Shown: positions 1 through 4,985 of the stretch, piece after piece
How the letters are laid out: every line of letters starts with the position of its first letter
Numbering within the stretch: the first letter of the stretch is position 1
Source: Deltaproteobacteria bacterium
Lineage (GTDB): Bacteria > Desulfobacterota > Desulfobacteria > Desulfobacterales > SG8-13
Assembly (NCBI GenBank): GCA_030670715.1
Contig: DAOVBC010000204.1
Span: forward strand, 1 to 5,116
Direction of reading: 5' to 3'
Length of the DNA: 5,116 nucleotides
The notes under the pieces: model-generated
Seen by the model: the letters and a program-made list of their open reading frames with translations, nothing else
Told to the model about the DNA's origin: nothing
Databases searched by the model: none
Translations under genes and position numbers: made by a program

Positions 1-77
1 TGGATACTCGATACTGGATACTCGATGCTGGATATTCGATATTCGATGCTGGATATTTGATACTGGATCAGGGATGA
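1..77. repeat. Degenerate 7-nt tandem repeat array (array A)
   Basis: From base 1 the sequence falls into consecutive 7-nt units: TGGATAC, TCGATAC, TGGATAC, TCGATGC, TGGATAT, TCGATAT, TCGATGC, TGGATAT, TTGATAC, TGGATCA, then a weaker GGGATGA. There are ten clear units with no phase slip. The core GAT occupies the same place in every unit. The second base alternates G/C over the first six units, which gives a 14-nt super-period. The array begins at the window edge and probably continues beyond it. It lies downstream of the WbqC-family gene. A 7-nt period that is not a multiple of three, with no reading frame, argues against coding. The spacer from 78 to 132 holds no gene; its only feature is a weak inverted repeat (TGAAAC 92-97 and GTTTCA 107-112). 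Confidence 0.9.
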
Positions 78-132
78 GCGCCATCGGTATCTGAAACTTT
101 CCCTTTGTTTCATCACTAATCCTACCAAACGC

Positions 133-828
133 TTAAACAGATTTGCCAGCCGCCATAATCTCCAGCGCTTTGGGGCCGCAGTTAAAGACCAGATCAAAGA
201 CAGAAAGATTCTCAATAAAGTCCCCCCACAGCTGCGGATAGACCGGTGCTGGTGATGTATAGGGCCTTAGCTGTATGCCGGCCCGGTTAAATTGAACCGT
301 ATCGAGGAATTTGCAGATTTCCTTCTGTACCAGCAAATCAGATGCGTCTGTTCGCCGGCAAATTTCTATCAGCAGCCGGTCCCCTTTTGCCCGCACTGCC
401 AGTTCAGATTGCCGGATAATTTGTGTGCCGATATTCAGGATCCGGAAGAGATACCGGATAATCTTAAGATTAAAATCCACGATTTTTTCACATTCGGAGG
501 CAAACACCTCTTCCACGAAATCGCTGTGTTCCTGAAAATAAGGGGCGCCGGCATAGGCCTTTTTAAAAGAAGCCATATGTTTTTTAGTCCAGCGGCCCTC
601 ATGGCATATCCGCACTTTATCGATGGGCTGCAATCCCAGATTCTTTTTCCAGACCGGTATGGTCATCCACAGTGTGCCCTGATCGTTTTTAAAGCGATTT
701 CGGGTGATCCAGGTTGTTTTAAGGGGGAACTGGACCTGATCCAGAATAACGAACACGTCCGACATTTGGGCCTTGAGAAAATACCCCGGAAAAGGTGCAA
801 AATACGGCCGGCTGATGGATATAACCAT
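133..828 (-). CDS. WbqC-family protein
   Basis: This 231-residue protein matches the WbqC-like family in length and along its whole length. The N-terminus (residues 2-60) carries the family pattern: the P-x-x-x-P-x-x-GYF segment at 8-17, SDVFVILDQVQF at 23-34, TRNRFK at 42-47 and a G-x-LW-x-TIPV segment at 51-59. A W-x-x-KH motif (W80, H84) and a Y-x-x-APYF motif (92-98) follow, and the C-terminus has NLSVFDLVFNCG at 207-218. No signal peptide or membrane segment is visible, so it should be cytoplasmic. The family is often found in O-antigen, capsule or sugar-modification clusters, but its reaction is not established to my knowledge, so I assign no substrate. Arg7 stands where many members have Gln. 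The ATG at 828 is the only plausible start, because upstream in frame there is a stop at 865-867 and no other start codon. It lies 279 nt downstream of nudC, so it may be a separate transcription unit. Confidence 0.85.
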   Translation of the reverse strand: MVISISRPYFAPFPGYFLKAQMSDVFVILDQVQFPLKTTWITRNRFKNDQGTLWMTIPVWKKNLGLQPIDKVRICHEGRWTKKHMASFKKAYAGAPYFQEHSDFVEEVFASECEKIVDFNLKIIRYLFRILNIGTQIIRQSELAVRAKGDRLLIEICRRTDASDLLVQKEICKFLDTVQFNRAGIQLRPYTSPAPVYPQLWGDFIENLSVFDLVFNCGPKALEIMAAGKSV

Positions 829-847
829 AGGTTTTATAACCTTTTTT
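829..847 (-). promoter_or_regulatory. RBS of the WbqC-family gene within a small hairpin
   Basis: On the minus strand a purine run, AAAAAAGG (840-847), precedes the ATG at 828 with a long 11-nt spacing. The same GG is part of a perfect 5-bp inverted repeat, AGGTT (842-838) and AACCT (833-829), with a 4-nt loop. In the RNA the Shine-Dalgarno would therefore pair with the bases just before the start codon. The stem is short and AT-rich, so this may be chance or a mild brake on initiation. A poor promoter match sits further upstream (TTGGCC, then an A-rich hexamer about 17 nt later, roughly 852-880), too weak to call separately. Confidence 0.4.
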
Positions 848-897
848 GGATTTTTATTTAAAGCTTAGACAGGGCCAATGTCGGTTAATTTAAACCC

Positions 898-946
898 CAG
901 ATGCAGGATACATGATTCAGGATACAGGATGTAGGATGCAAGATGA
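898..946. repeat. Degenerate 7-nt tandem repeat array (array B)
   Basis: Seven in-phase 7-nt units lie in the spacer between nudC and the WbqC-family gene: CAGATGC, AGGATAC, ATGATTC, AGGATAC, AGGATGT, AGGATGC, AAGATGA. The consensus AGGATRC shares the GGATAC core of array A in the same orientation. It has no open reading frame. The 12-mer AGGATACAGGAT (919-930) has an exact reverse complement at 1005-1016 in array C, so arrays B and C together form an imperfect inverted repeat. Confidence 0.85.
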
Positions 947-997
947 TGCTATCAAATTTCCGGTTAGGATCAATTAAATTTTTGTATCCTTAAAATT
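947..997. other. AT-rich centre between opposed repeat arrays
   Basis: This unstructured AT-rich stretch separates arrays B and C. It holds one isolated repeat-like word (GTATCCT at 984-990, the reverse complement of AGGATAC). I see no gene, promoter or terminator in it. It would be the loop if arrays B and C paired in RNA or single-stranded DNA. Confidence 0.5.
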
Positions 998-1053
998 ATC
1001 ATGAATCCTGTATCCTACTTCTTACCTGTATCTTGTATCATGGATCTTGTATC
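998..1053. repeat. Degenerate 7-nt tandem repeat array, inverted (array C)
   Basis: The same repeat family runs in the opposite orientation. Units read on the plus strand are ATGAATC (1001-1007), CTGTATC (1008-1014), a degenerate CTACTTC, a 4-nt phase slip (1022-1025), then CTGTATC (1026-1032), TTGTATC (1033-1039), ATGGATC (1040-1046) and TTGTATC (1047-1053). On the minus strand the consensus is GATACAR. The phase slip in the middle suggests either fusion of two blocks or a small deletion or insertion during slippage. The array lies 54 nt downstream of the nudC stop codon. Confidence 0.8.
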
Positions 1054-1083
1054 ATTTGGACGGATAGCACATACATTTAGAGT

Positions 1084-1097
1084 ACCATTAAAATGGT
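1084..1097. repeat. Short perfect inverted repeat after nudC
   Basis: ACCATT (1084-1089) and AATGGT (1092-1097) form a 6-bp stem with a 2-nt centre, starting 10 nt past the nudC stop codon. The position suits an RNA 3'-end hairpin, but there is no following U-run on the minus strand and the stem is only one-third GC. I therefore do not call it an intrinsic terminator. It could be a protein-binding palindrome, a 3'-end stabiliser or chance. Confidence 0.3.
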
Positions 1098-1107
1098 TAT
1101 ATTTTGT

Positions 1108-1929
1108 TTATTGTCTATTTTGAGTCCGTACAAACCAATCGATCAACTGCCTTGCAATGGTGAATTTCCCCGGCACCCGGGGGAGTTCTTCGGCAGAAAA
1201 CCATCCGGCGGTAACAATTTCAGATTCATCGGCGGAAATTTCACCGCCGGCATATTCCGCTGTAAAGGCCACCATGAGCGAATTGGGAAACGGCCAGGGT
1301 TGATTGCCGAAATACCTTACATTTTTAACCCTGATACCGACCTCCTCAAAGACTTCCCTTCCGACACATTCTTCCAGGGTCTCGCCCGGTTCGACAAAAC
1401 CGGCCAGAACACTGTAAAAACTGGAACGAAAGCGGGTGGAACGCGCCAGTAGGATTTTGTCTTTTCTGACAACTGCGACAATAATCGCCGGCGACACCCG
1501 CGGATAATTGATCAGGCCGCATTTAACACAGATCTTGGCCCGCTCATCGGTCTTGTCCCGGGTGGGTCTTCCGCACCGGCCGCAAAACTGATGGGTTTGG
1601 GCCCAGTGTACGAACTGGTTCGCACGTCCGGCTATCCACAAAAGTTCCTCGTCAACCGCTCCGAACAACTGCCGCAAGCCCTTAAAAACGGCATCTTCCG
1701 GAACAGGCGCTTCGGCAGTCAGCTCAGCCGTGTAGCAGTCGGTTCCATTGAGTGACCCCAGATACTGTTTGCGAATGAGGGCCGATTTGAGTTTCGACAA
1801 ATCCGTAAGATAGGGACGGACCAATGTTCCGTCTTCAAAGCGCACCAGCAGCCGGTCATCGCGGAACACAAACCACCATGCCGGCCTGTTATCACCGAGT
1901 GCAGGACGCATAGCCGGTATGAAATTCAT
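1108..1929 (-). CDS. nudC: NAD(H) pyrophosphatase / NAD-cap RNA hydrolase, NudC type
   Basis: This 273-residue Nudix hydrolase has the full NudC layout. An N-terminal domain (about 1-110) is followed by a zinc ribbon with Cys116, Cys119, Cys134 and Cys137. A perfect Nudix box occupies 177-199 (G177, E183, R191-E192, E195-E196, G198), and the NudC signature QPWPFPxS lies at 210-217. The residue before that signature is Asn209, where Ser is usual. NudC enzymes hydrolyse NADH or NAD to NMN(H) plus AMP and remove NAD caps from RNA, using divalent metal bound by the Nudix glutamates, in the cytoplasm. An in-frame ATG at 1954-1956 overlaps the dctM stop as ATGA but has no Shine-Dalgarno. The ATG at 1927-1929 follows AGGAGA at 9 nt and is my choice; the longer form would be 282 residues. 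The 23-nt gap from dctM implies co-transcription with the transporter. Confidence 0.93.
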   Translation of the reverse strand: MNFIPAMRPALGDNRPAWWFVFRDDRLLVRFEDGTLVRPYLTDLSKLKSALIRKQYLGSLNGTDCYTAELTAEAPVPEDAVFKGLRQLFGAVDEELLWIAGRANQFVHWAQTHQFCGRCGRPTRDKTDERAKICVKCGLINYPRVSPAIIVAVVRKDKILLARSTRFRSSFYSVLAGFVEPGETLEECVGREVFEEVGIRVKNVRYFGNQPWPFPNSLMVAFTAEYAGGEISADESEIVTAGWFSAEELPRVPGKFTIARQLIDWFVRTQNRQ

Positions 1930-1938
1930 TGGTGGATT

Positions 1939-1944
1939 TCTCCT
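1939..1944 (-). promoter_or_regulatory. nudC ribosome binding site (decides the start)
   Basis: AGGAGA on the minus strand lies 9 nt before the ATG at 1929. It is the strongest Shine-Dalgarno match in the window. No comparable sequence precedes the alternative ATG at 1956, where the upstream bases are pyrimidine-rich, so the internal start is preferred. Confidence 0.75.
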
Positions 1945-1952
1945 GAAAATGA

Positions 1953-3239
1953 TCATTTCGGAAGAAGCATCAAGCTTAAACCGGGCCAGTAGGTAATGAC
2001 CACCAGCGCCAGAAGCAAAACGATCATAAAGGGGATGGTCGCGCGGTAGATTTCTGCCACCGGCAGTTGAAACCGGTAGCTGGCAATAAAAAGATTCATG
2101 CCGACCGGAGGGGTTAAATAACCGATCTGCATGTTGGCCAAGAAAATGATGCCCAGGTGAACCGGATCGATACCGTATCCGATAGCTACCGGAAGAATCA
2201 ACGGCACCATGATCACCAGAGCGGAAAAAATGTCCAGAATTGCTCCCAGCAGCAGCAGCAGAACGTTCAGAAGGATTAAAAAGGTAAACTTACTGTGTAT
2301 ATGCGCTTGAATCCAGGCAAAGAGCCGCATGGGCACTTCCGCATCGATCAGATAATTCGTAAATGCCAGGGAGGCACCGATGATCAGAAGAATGCCCCCG
2401 CAAACGACCATAGACTTTCGCATGATGTCCGGAAGCTGAGAAATTTTGACTTCCTGATAAATGAATACTTCCACCACGATAACGTATATGGCGGTCATGG
2501 CCGCAGCCTCTGATATCGCTAAAAAGCCACCGTAAACACCGGTGAGAATGAAAAACGGCAGCGGTATCTCCCAGAATGCTTCGTGCAGCGCAGTCAGGGC
2601 CTCTTTGACGGAAAATGGCGCCCTGGGAATGGGATTTTTTCGAATCGACCACAGACTCCAGAGCGCCAGTAGAACGATCATGAGAATCCCAGGAAGCATC
2701 CCGGCCAGAAAAAGATCGGATATCTTGACCTCAACCCCGAGGTTCATTTGCTGGGCGATGATGCCGTAAAGAACGAGAGGAACGGAAGGCGGCAGTAAAA
2801 GCCCCAGGCTTCCGGAAGTGGTTACCAGCCCCAGACTGAAGTCTTTGCCGTATGCGGTCTTCTTAAGAGCCGGATAAAGCAGGGCTCCCAGCGCCACTAT
2901 CGTTACGCCGGATGCGCCGGTAAAGGCGGTAAAAACCGCACAGGTCACAAGGGATACGATGCCCAGGCCCCCGGGCATCCAGCCCAGGAAGGCCTCGGTC
3001 AGGCGTACCAGTCGCCGGGACGTCTGGCTTTCGGCCATAATGTAACCGGCCAGCGTAAACAGGGGAAGCGCCATCAGGAGGGGGGTGTCGGCAAGTCTGT
3101 AAAGCTCGATTGCAATTACCGACAGATCGACGCCCTGAAAAAGAAAACCGCTTATGGCCACCGCCAGAATGATCGCAAAAAGCGGCATGCCCATAATGGA
3201 AAGGATGATCAGCGCCAGTGCAAGAACATAGAGTGTCAC
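1953..3239 (-). CDS. dctM: TRAP transporter large permease (DctM-like)
   Basis: This 428-residue protein has the usual DctM length and about twelve hydrophobic segments. It is the inner-membrane subunit that carries substrate, normally with a sodium gradient, after delivery by the periplasmic binding protein. Visible DctM signatures are PLFTLAGYIM (59-68), the glycine-rich FTGASGVTIVALG segment (106-118), LPPSVPLVLYG (149-159), the SEAAA segment (243-247), GAILDIFSA followed by P-x-ILP (332-350) and IGYLTPPVGMNLF (372-384). The two halves ending in the PPS (150-152) and TPPVG (376-380) hairpins are the inverted structural repeat of the family. The GASGVTI stretch differs from the more common GSSxAD-type sequence of canonical DctM. 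The start is GTG at 3237-3239. It overlaps the dctQ stop by 4 nt (GTGA) and lacks a clear Shine-Dalgarno, so translation is probably coupled to dctQ. The stop lies 23 nt before nudC. Confidence 0.95.
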   Translation of the reverse strand: MTLYVLALALIILSIMGMPLFAIILAVAISGFLFQGVDLSVIAIELYRLADTPLLMALPLFTLAGYIMAESQTSRRLVRLTEAFLGWMPGGLGIVSLVTCAVFTAFTGASGVTIVALGALLYPALKKTAYGKDFSLGLVTTSGSLGLLLPPSVPLVLYGIIAQQMNLGVEVKISDLFLAGMLPGILMIVLLALWSLWSIRKNPIPRAPFSVKEALTALHEAFWEIPLPFFILTGVYGGFLAISEAAAMTAIYVIVVEVFIYQEVKISQLPDIMRKSMVVCGGILLIIGASLAFTNYLIDAEVPMRLFAWIQAHIHSKFTFLILLNVLLLLLGAILDIFSALVIMVPLILPVAIGYGIDPVHLGIIFLANMQIGYLTPPVGMNLFIASYRFQLPVAEIYRATIPFMIVLLLALVVITYWPGLSLMLLPK

Positions 3240-3748
3240 GATGCGAACTTGTTGATCCGGGTAAGGTTTTGAATACTCAGCAGGAAATATCGCAGCGCAA
3301 TAACGAAAAAGGCAAAGGGAATGATCGCTTCACAAAGCCAGACCGGTATCGTTGCAAAGGCTTTGCCGCCATATTCAATTTCACTCATGACAAACTTCAC
3401 ACTGTAATAGGCGGCAATTGAACAGATCATACACGTTGTGAATTGTACAAAGCCGTTTACCATATTTCGGGTACGGGGAGACAAGAAGCGGGAAAGAATG
3501 TCAATGCTGATGTGTTCTCCGCGGCGACTGGCGACCATGGCGCCTACCATGCCGATCCAGAGCACCAGGATGCGCACCAATATATCACCCCAGACAATGC
3601 CGGTGTCGAAAAGGTTTCGCAGCAGGATCTGCGTGACCGCCATACAGATAATCATTACTACCAGTGACACCAGTATGCCGTCTTCAACCCGAAGCAGAAT
3701 CGACCGGGTTCGACTGAAAAAGGAAATTAGTCGGTCAGTTTTGCCCAT
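3236..3748 (-). CDS. dctQ: TRAP transporter small permease (DctQ-like)
   Basis: From the ATG at 3748 this is a 170-residue protein with four hydrophobic segments at about 22-44, 52-73, 98-120 and 134-158, which is the DctQ topology. Family features are the V-E-D start of helix 1 (21-23), the QILLRNLF stretch (40-47), an R-x-LVLWIGMVGA helix 2 (59-70) and the conserved SRRGEHISIDIL loop (74-85). A P-x-W segment opens the last helix and ALR (151-153) closes it. DctQ supports and pairs with DctM in the inner membrane. An upstream in-frame GTG at 3776-3778 would add ten residues. I prefer the ATG because it follows AAGGGA at 10 nt and gives only a 14-nt overlap with dctP instead of 44 nt. The GTG has a fair GGAAAAG upstream, so it cannot be excluded. 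The overlap at both ends marks a tightly coupled operon. Confidence 0.92.
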   Translation of the reverse strand: MGKTDRLISFFSRTRSILLRVEDGILVSLVVMIICMAVTQILLRNLFDTGIVWGDILVRILVLWIGMVGAMVASRRGEHISIDILSRFLSPRTRNMVNGFVQFTTCMICSIAAYYSVKFVMSEIEYGGKAFATIPVWLCEAIIPFAFFVIALRYFLLSIQNLTRINKFAS

Positions 3749-4784
3749 CCGGTTCGGGTCCCTTCGCCCGGTAATCACTAAGGTACTTTTCCAGCTTATT
3801 TAACATATCCTGAGAAAGTTTACCGGATTCAATCATCCGTTTGGGAATTGAGGCAGCCAGTCTTTTCCATTCCTTCTGTTCCAAAATATCCGGTTTGACA
3901 AACTGAATCCCCTGATTTTGTAAAGCTTCAATTGCTTTAAGATTGTCCCGGCGATTTCGCCGGTCAATCTTTTTAAAGACACGTCCGATCACATCGTTGA
4001 CGATTTTTTGATCTTCCGGTGAAATCCTGTCAAAGGCCCCGCGATCTACGGCCAGAACTGCATAGAGATAAATCAAGGGGGTATCCATCAGGTAATTGAC
4101 CTGAGTATGCCACTGCAGGGCAATTGCACCGATCGGTGATATTGCCACCGTATCGATAAGACCGGTCTGCAGCCCGGTACGCACCTCGGCGATAGACAGC
4201 GGTATGGGTGTAACCCCAAAAGCCCTGGCCGTCTCCAGGGACATGGCGTCGTCTTCCGGAATCCAGATCTTGTGCCGGCGCAGATCGCCAGCACTCTTTA
4301 TCGGCGCTTTGGACATCAAATAGGCAAAGCCGCCTTCTGCCAGGCCGAAGGTTACAAATCCCCCCCTGAAAAACCCGTCGATAATAATCGGGTCCATGTA
4401 ACTGCGCACATAATCGACCTCATCAAAAGAATTGAAGGTAATGGGAAGATTATACACCTGATTATCAGAAAAAAATTGTGTCAGACTTCCGGATGTAACC
4501 AATCCACCCTGAAGCTGCCCGATGCGAATTTTGCGCAGGACGGCTTTATTGTCACCCATCACACCGCCCGGATAAAACTTGAAACGAACCCGACTGGCGG
4601 TCTTGCGCGCCACCTCATCAGTGCCCTGCCGCATCATTTTCATCCAGCTTGAACCCTCCGGTGAAATCGTGGCTATTTTCAGTACAATGGCACGCGCCGG
4701 TGACGCCGCCATGATCATAACCATGCTGCTGACCATTAAAAAAATAACGGCTCCGGACGACAGATGATTTTTGAAGTTTCTCAT
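3735..4784 (-). CDS. dctP: TRAP transporter periplasmic substrate-binding protein (DctP-like, TatP type)
   Basis: This 349-residue protein starts with a signal peptide: basic residues at 4-6, a hydrophobic core at about 12-27, and an A-R-A cleavage site at 30-32. There is no lipobox cysteine, so it should be a free periplasmic protein. The mature part follows the DctP fold: LKIATISPEGSSW (35-47), KFYPGG (69-74), GQLQGG (89-94), FNSFDEVDYVR (117-127), the DLRRHKIWIP hinge strand (167-176) and LQTGLIDTVAISP (205-217). Canonical DctP proteins carry an arginine in the KIR hinge motif that binds the substrate carboxylate; here it is Trp174. With a TatT-like gene just upstream, this points to the TPAT class, whose Treponema member Tp0957 has a hydrophobic cleft. 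The substrate is unknown. The frame stays open upstream to an ATG at 4955, but that start would bury the signal peptide 57 residues in. The ATG at 4784 has an AAAGG 8 nt before it. Confidence 0.93.
   Translation of the reverse strand: MRNFKNHLSSGAVIFLMVSSMVMIMAASPARAIVLKIATISPEGSSWMKMMRQGTDEVARKTASRVRFKFYPGGVMGDNKAVLRKIRIGQLQGGLVTSGSLTQFFSDNQVYNLPITFNSFDEVDYVRSYMDPIIIDGFFRGGFVTFGLAEGGFAYLMSKAPIKSAGDLRRHKIWIPEDDAMSLETARAFGVTPIPLSIAEVRTGLQTGLIDTVAISPIGAIALQWHTQVNYLMDTPLIYLYAVLAVDRGAFDRISPEDQKIVNDVIGRVFKKIDRRNRRDNLKAIEALQNQGIQFVKPDILEQKEWKRLAASIPKRMIESGKLSQDMLNKLEKYLSDYRAKGPEPDGQN
3759..3764 (-). promoter_or_regulatory. dctQ ribosome binding site inside dctP
   Basis: AAGGGA on the minus strand lies 10 nt before the ATG at 3748, within the last codons of dctP. 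It supports the ATG over the GTG at 3778 as the dctQ start. Confidence 0.5.
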
Positions 4785-4792
4785 TGGCAAAG

Positions 4793-4797
4793 CCTTT
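4793..4797 (-). promoter_or_regulatory. dctP ribosome binding site (decides the start)
   Basis: AAAGG on the minus strand sits 8 nt before the ATG at 4784, the codon that places the signal peptide at the extreme N-terminus. It supports this start over the ATG at 4955. Confidence 0.6.
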
Positions 4798-4815
4798 AGT
4801 CTCTTAACCGAAATT

Positions 4816-4843
4816 TTTATACCTATTGCATTCGTCGCATGAA
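4816..4843 (-). promoter_or_regulatory. Candidate sigma-70-type promoter for dctPQM-nudC
   Basis: On the minus strand TATAAA (4821-4816) matches the -10 consensus at five of six bases. TTCATG (4843-4838) matches the -35 at three of six, with a 16-nt spacer. Transcription would start near 4809, giving a short leader of about 25 nt that contains the AAAGG ribosome binding site. The 200-nt gap after the TatT-like gene leaves room for an independent promoter. The -35 is weak, which would fit activator dependence, but the call is tentative. Confidence 0.3.
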
Positions 4844-4853
4844 CCGTGTCTTC

Positions 4854-4884
4854 TTTACAGGTTAAAAAATTATCGTTATGTAAA
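4854..4884. promoter_or_regulatory. Widely spaced inverted repeat upstream of dctP
   Basis: TTTACA (4854-4859) and TGTAAA (4879-4884) are exact reverse complements separated by 19 AT-rich bases, just upstream of the candidate -35 for dctP. Half-site centres 25 nt apart do not fit exact two-turn spacing (21 nt) well, so a dimeric operator is possible but not compelling. It may be chance in AT-rich DNA. Confidence 0.25.
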
Positions 4885-4891
4885 AAATCGC

Positions 4892-4904
4892 AATGGCCGC
4901 CATT
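4892..4904. promoter_or_regulatory. 13-nt perfect palindrome, possible operator
   Basis: AATGGC-C-GCCATT reads as a perfect inverted repeat with a single central base. It lies 108 to 120 nt upstream of the dctP start and about 50 nt upstream of the candidate -35. That is a usual place for an upstream activator site. It is the most GC-rich part of the otherwise AT-rich gap. I do not recognise it as the site of a named regulator. Confidence 0.35.
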
Positions 4905-4958
4905 TACCTGAAATATTAGCCAAACGTTCTCCATAGCACATAAAACACCAAACATTTG

Positions 4959-4985
4959 ATGAATTCGGTTTTTGGGCTAATTCAT
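4959..4985. repeat. AT-rich inverted repeat at the end of the TatT-like gene
   Basis: ATGAATT (4959-4965) and AATTCAT (4979-4985) form a 7-bp stem around a 13-nt loop, touching the stop codon of the upstream gene. The stem has a single GC pair and no U-run follows on the minus strand, so it is a poor intrinsic terminator. It may be incidental. Confidence 0.25.

Noticed and set aside
1..77. CRISPR array in the repeated DNA at the left edge
   Set aside because: The repeats are 7-nt units directly abutting each other, with no 20-40 nt repeats alternating with unique spacers and no cas genes nearby.
92..112. Inverted repeat TGAAAC / GTTTCA downstream of the WbqC-family gene as an intrinsic terminator
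   Set aside because: The stem has 6 bp with only two GC pairs, the loop is 9 nt and no U-run follows on the minus strand.
292..861. Plus-strand open frame of 189 codons opposite the WbqC-family gene
   Set aside because: It is antisense to a gene with recognisable family motifs along its length, has no motif of its own and is not preceded by a convincing ribosome binding site.
898..1053. Inverted arrays B and C as the ends of an insertion sequence or MITE
   Set aside because: Only about 50 nt of AT-rich DNA lies between them, there is no visible target-site duplication, and the arms are tandem heptads rather than single terminal repeats.
1084..1097. ACCATT / AATGGT hairpin as the nudC terminator
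   Set aside because: The stem is short and AT-rich and lacks a following U-run; it is listed only as an inverted repeat.
1093..1452. Plus-strand open frame of 119 codons opposite nudC
   Set aside because: It lies antisense to the Nudix-box half of nudC; the long open frame follows from the codon composition of the real gene. No family resemblance is seen.
2290..2652. Second minus-strand frame of 120 codons inside dctM
   Set aside because: It is an out-of-frame reading of the dctM coding region, rich in His, Ser, Arg and Cys with no coherent hydrophobic or domain pattern.
4889..4905. Sigma-54-like promoter (TGGC followed by TTGC on the minus strand) upstream of dctP
   Set aside because: The GG and GC elements are 10 nt apart instead of the 12 nt that sigma-54 needs, and this spacing is nearly invariant. 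The TGGC is better explained as part of the palindrome at 4892-4904.
4785..4955. Open 57-codon extension of the dctP frame up to an ATG at 4955
   Set aside because: It would place a textbook signal peptide inside the protein. The ATG at 4784 has a proper Shine-Dalgarno and puts basic residues, hydrophobic core and A-R-A site at the N-terminus. The extension also covers the probable promoter region.
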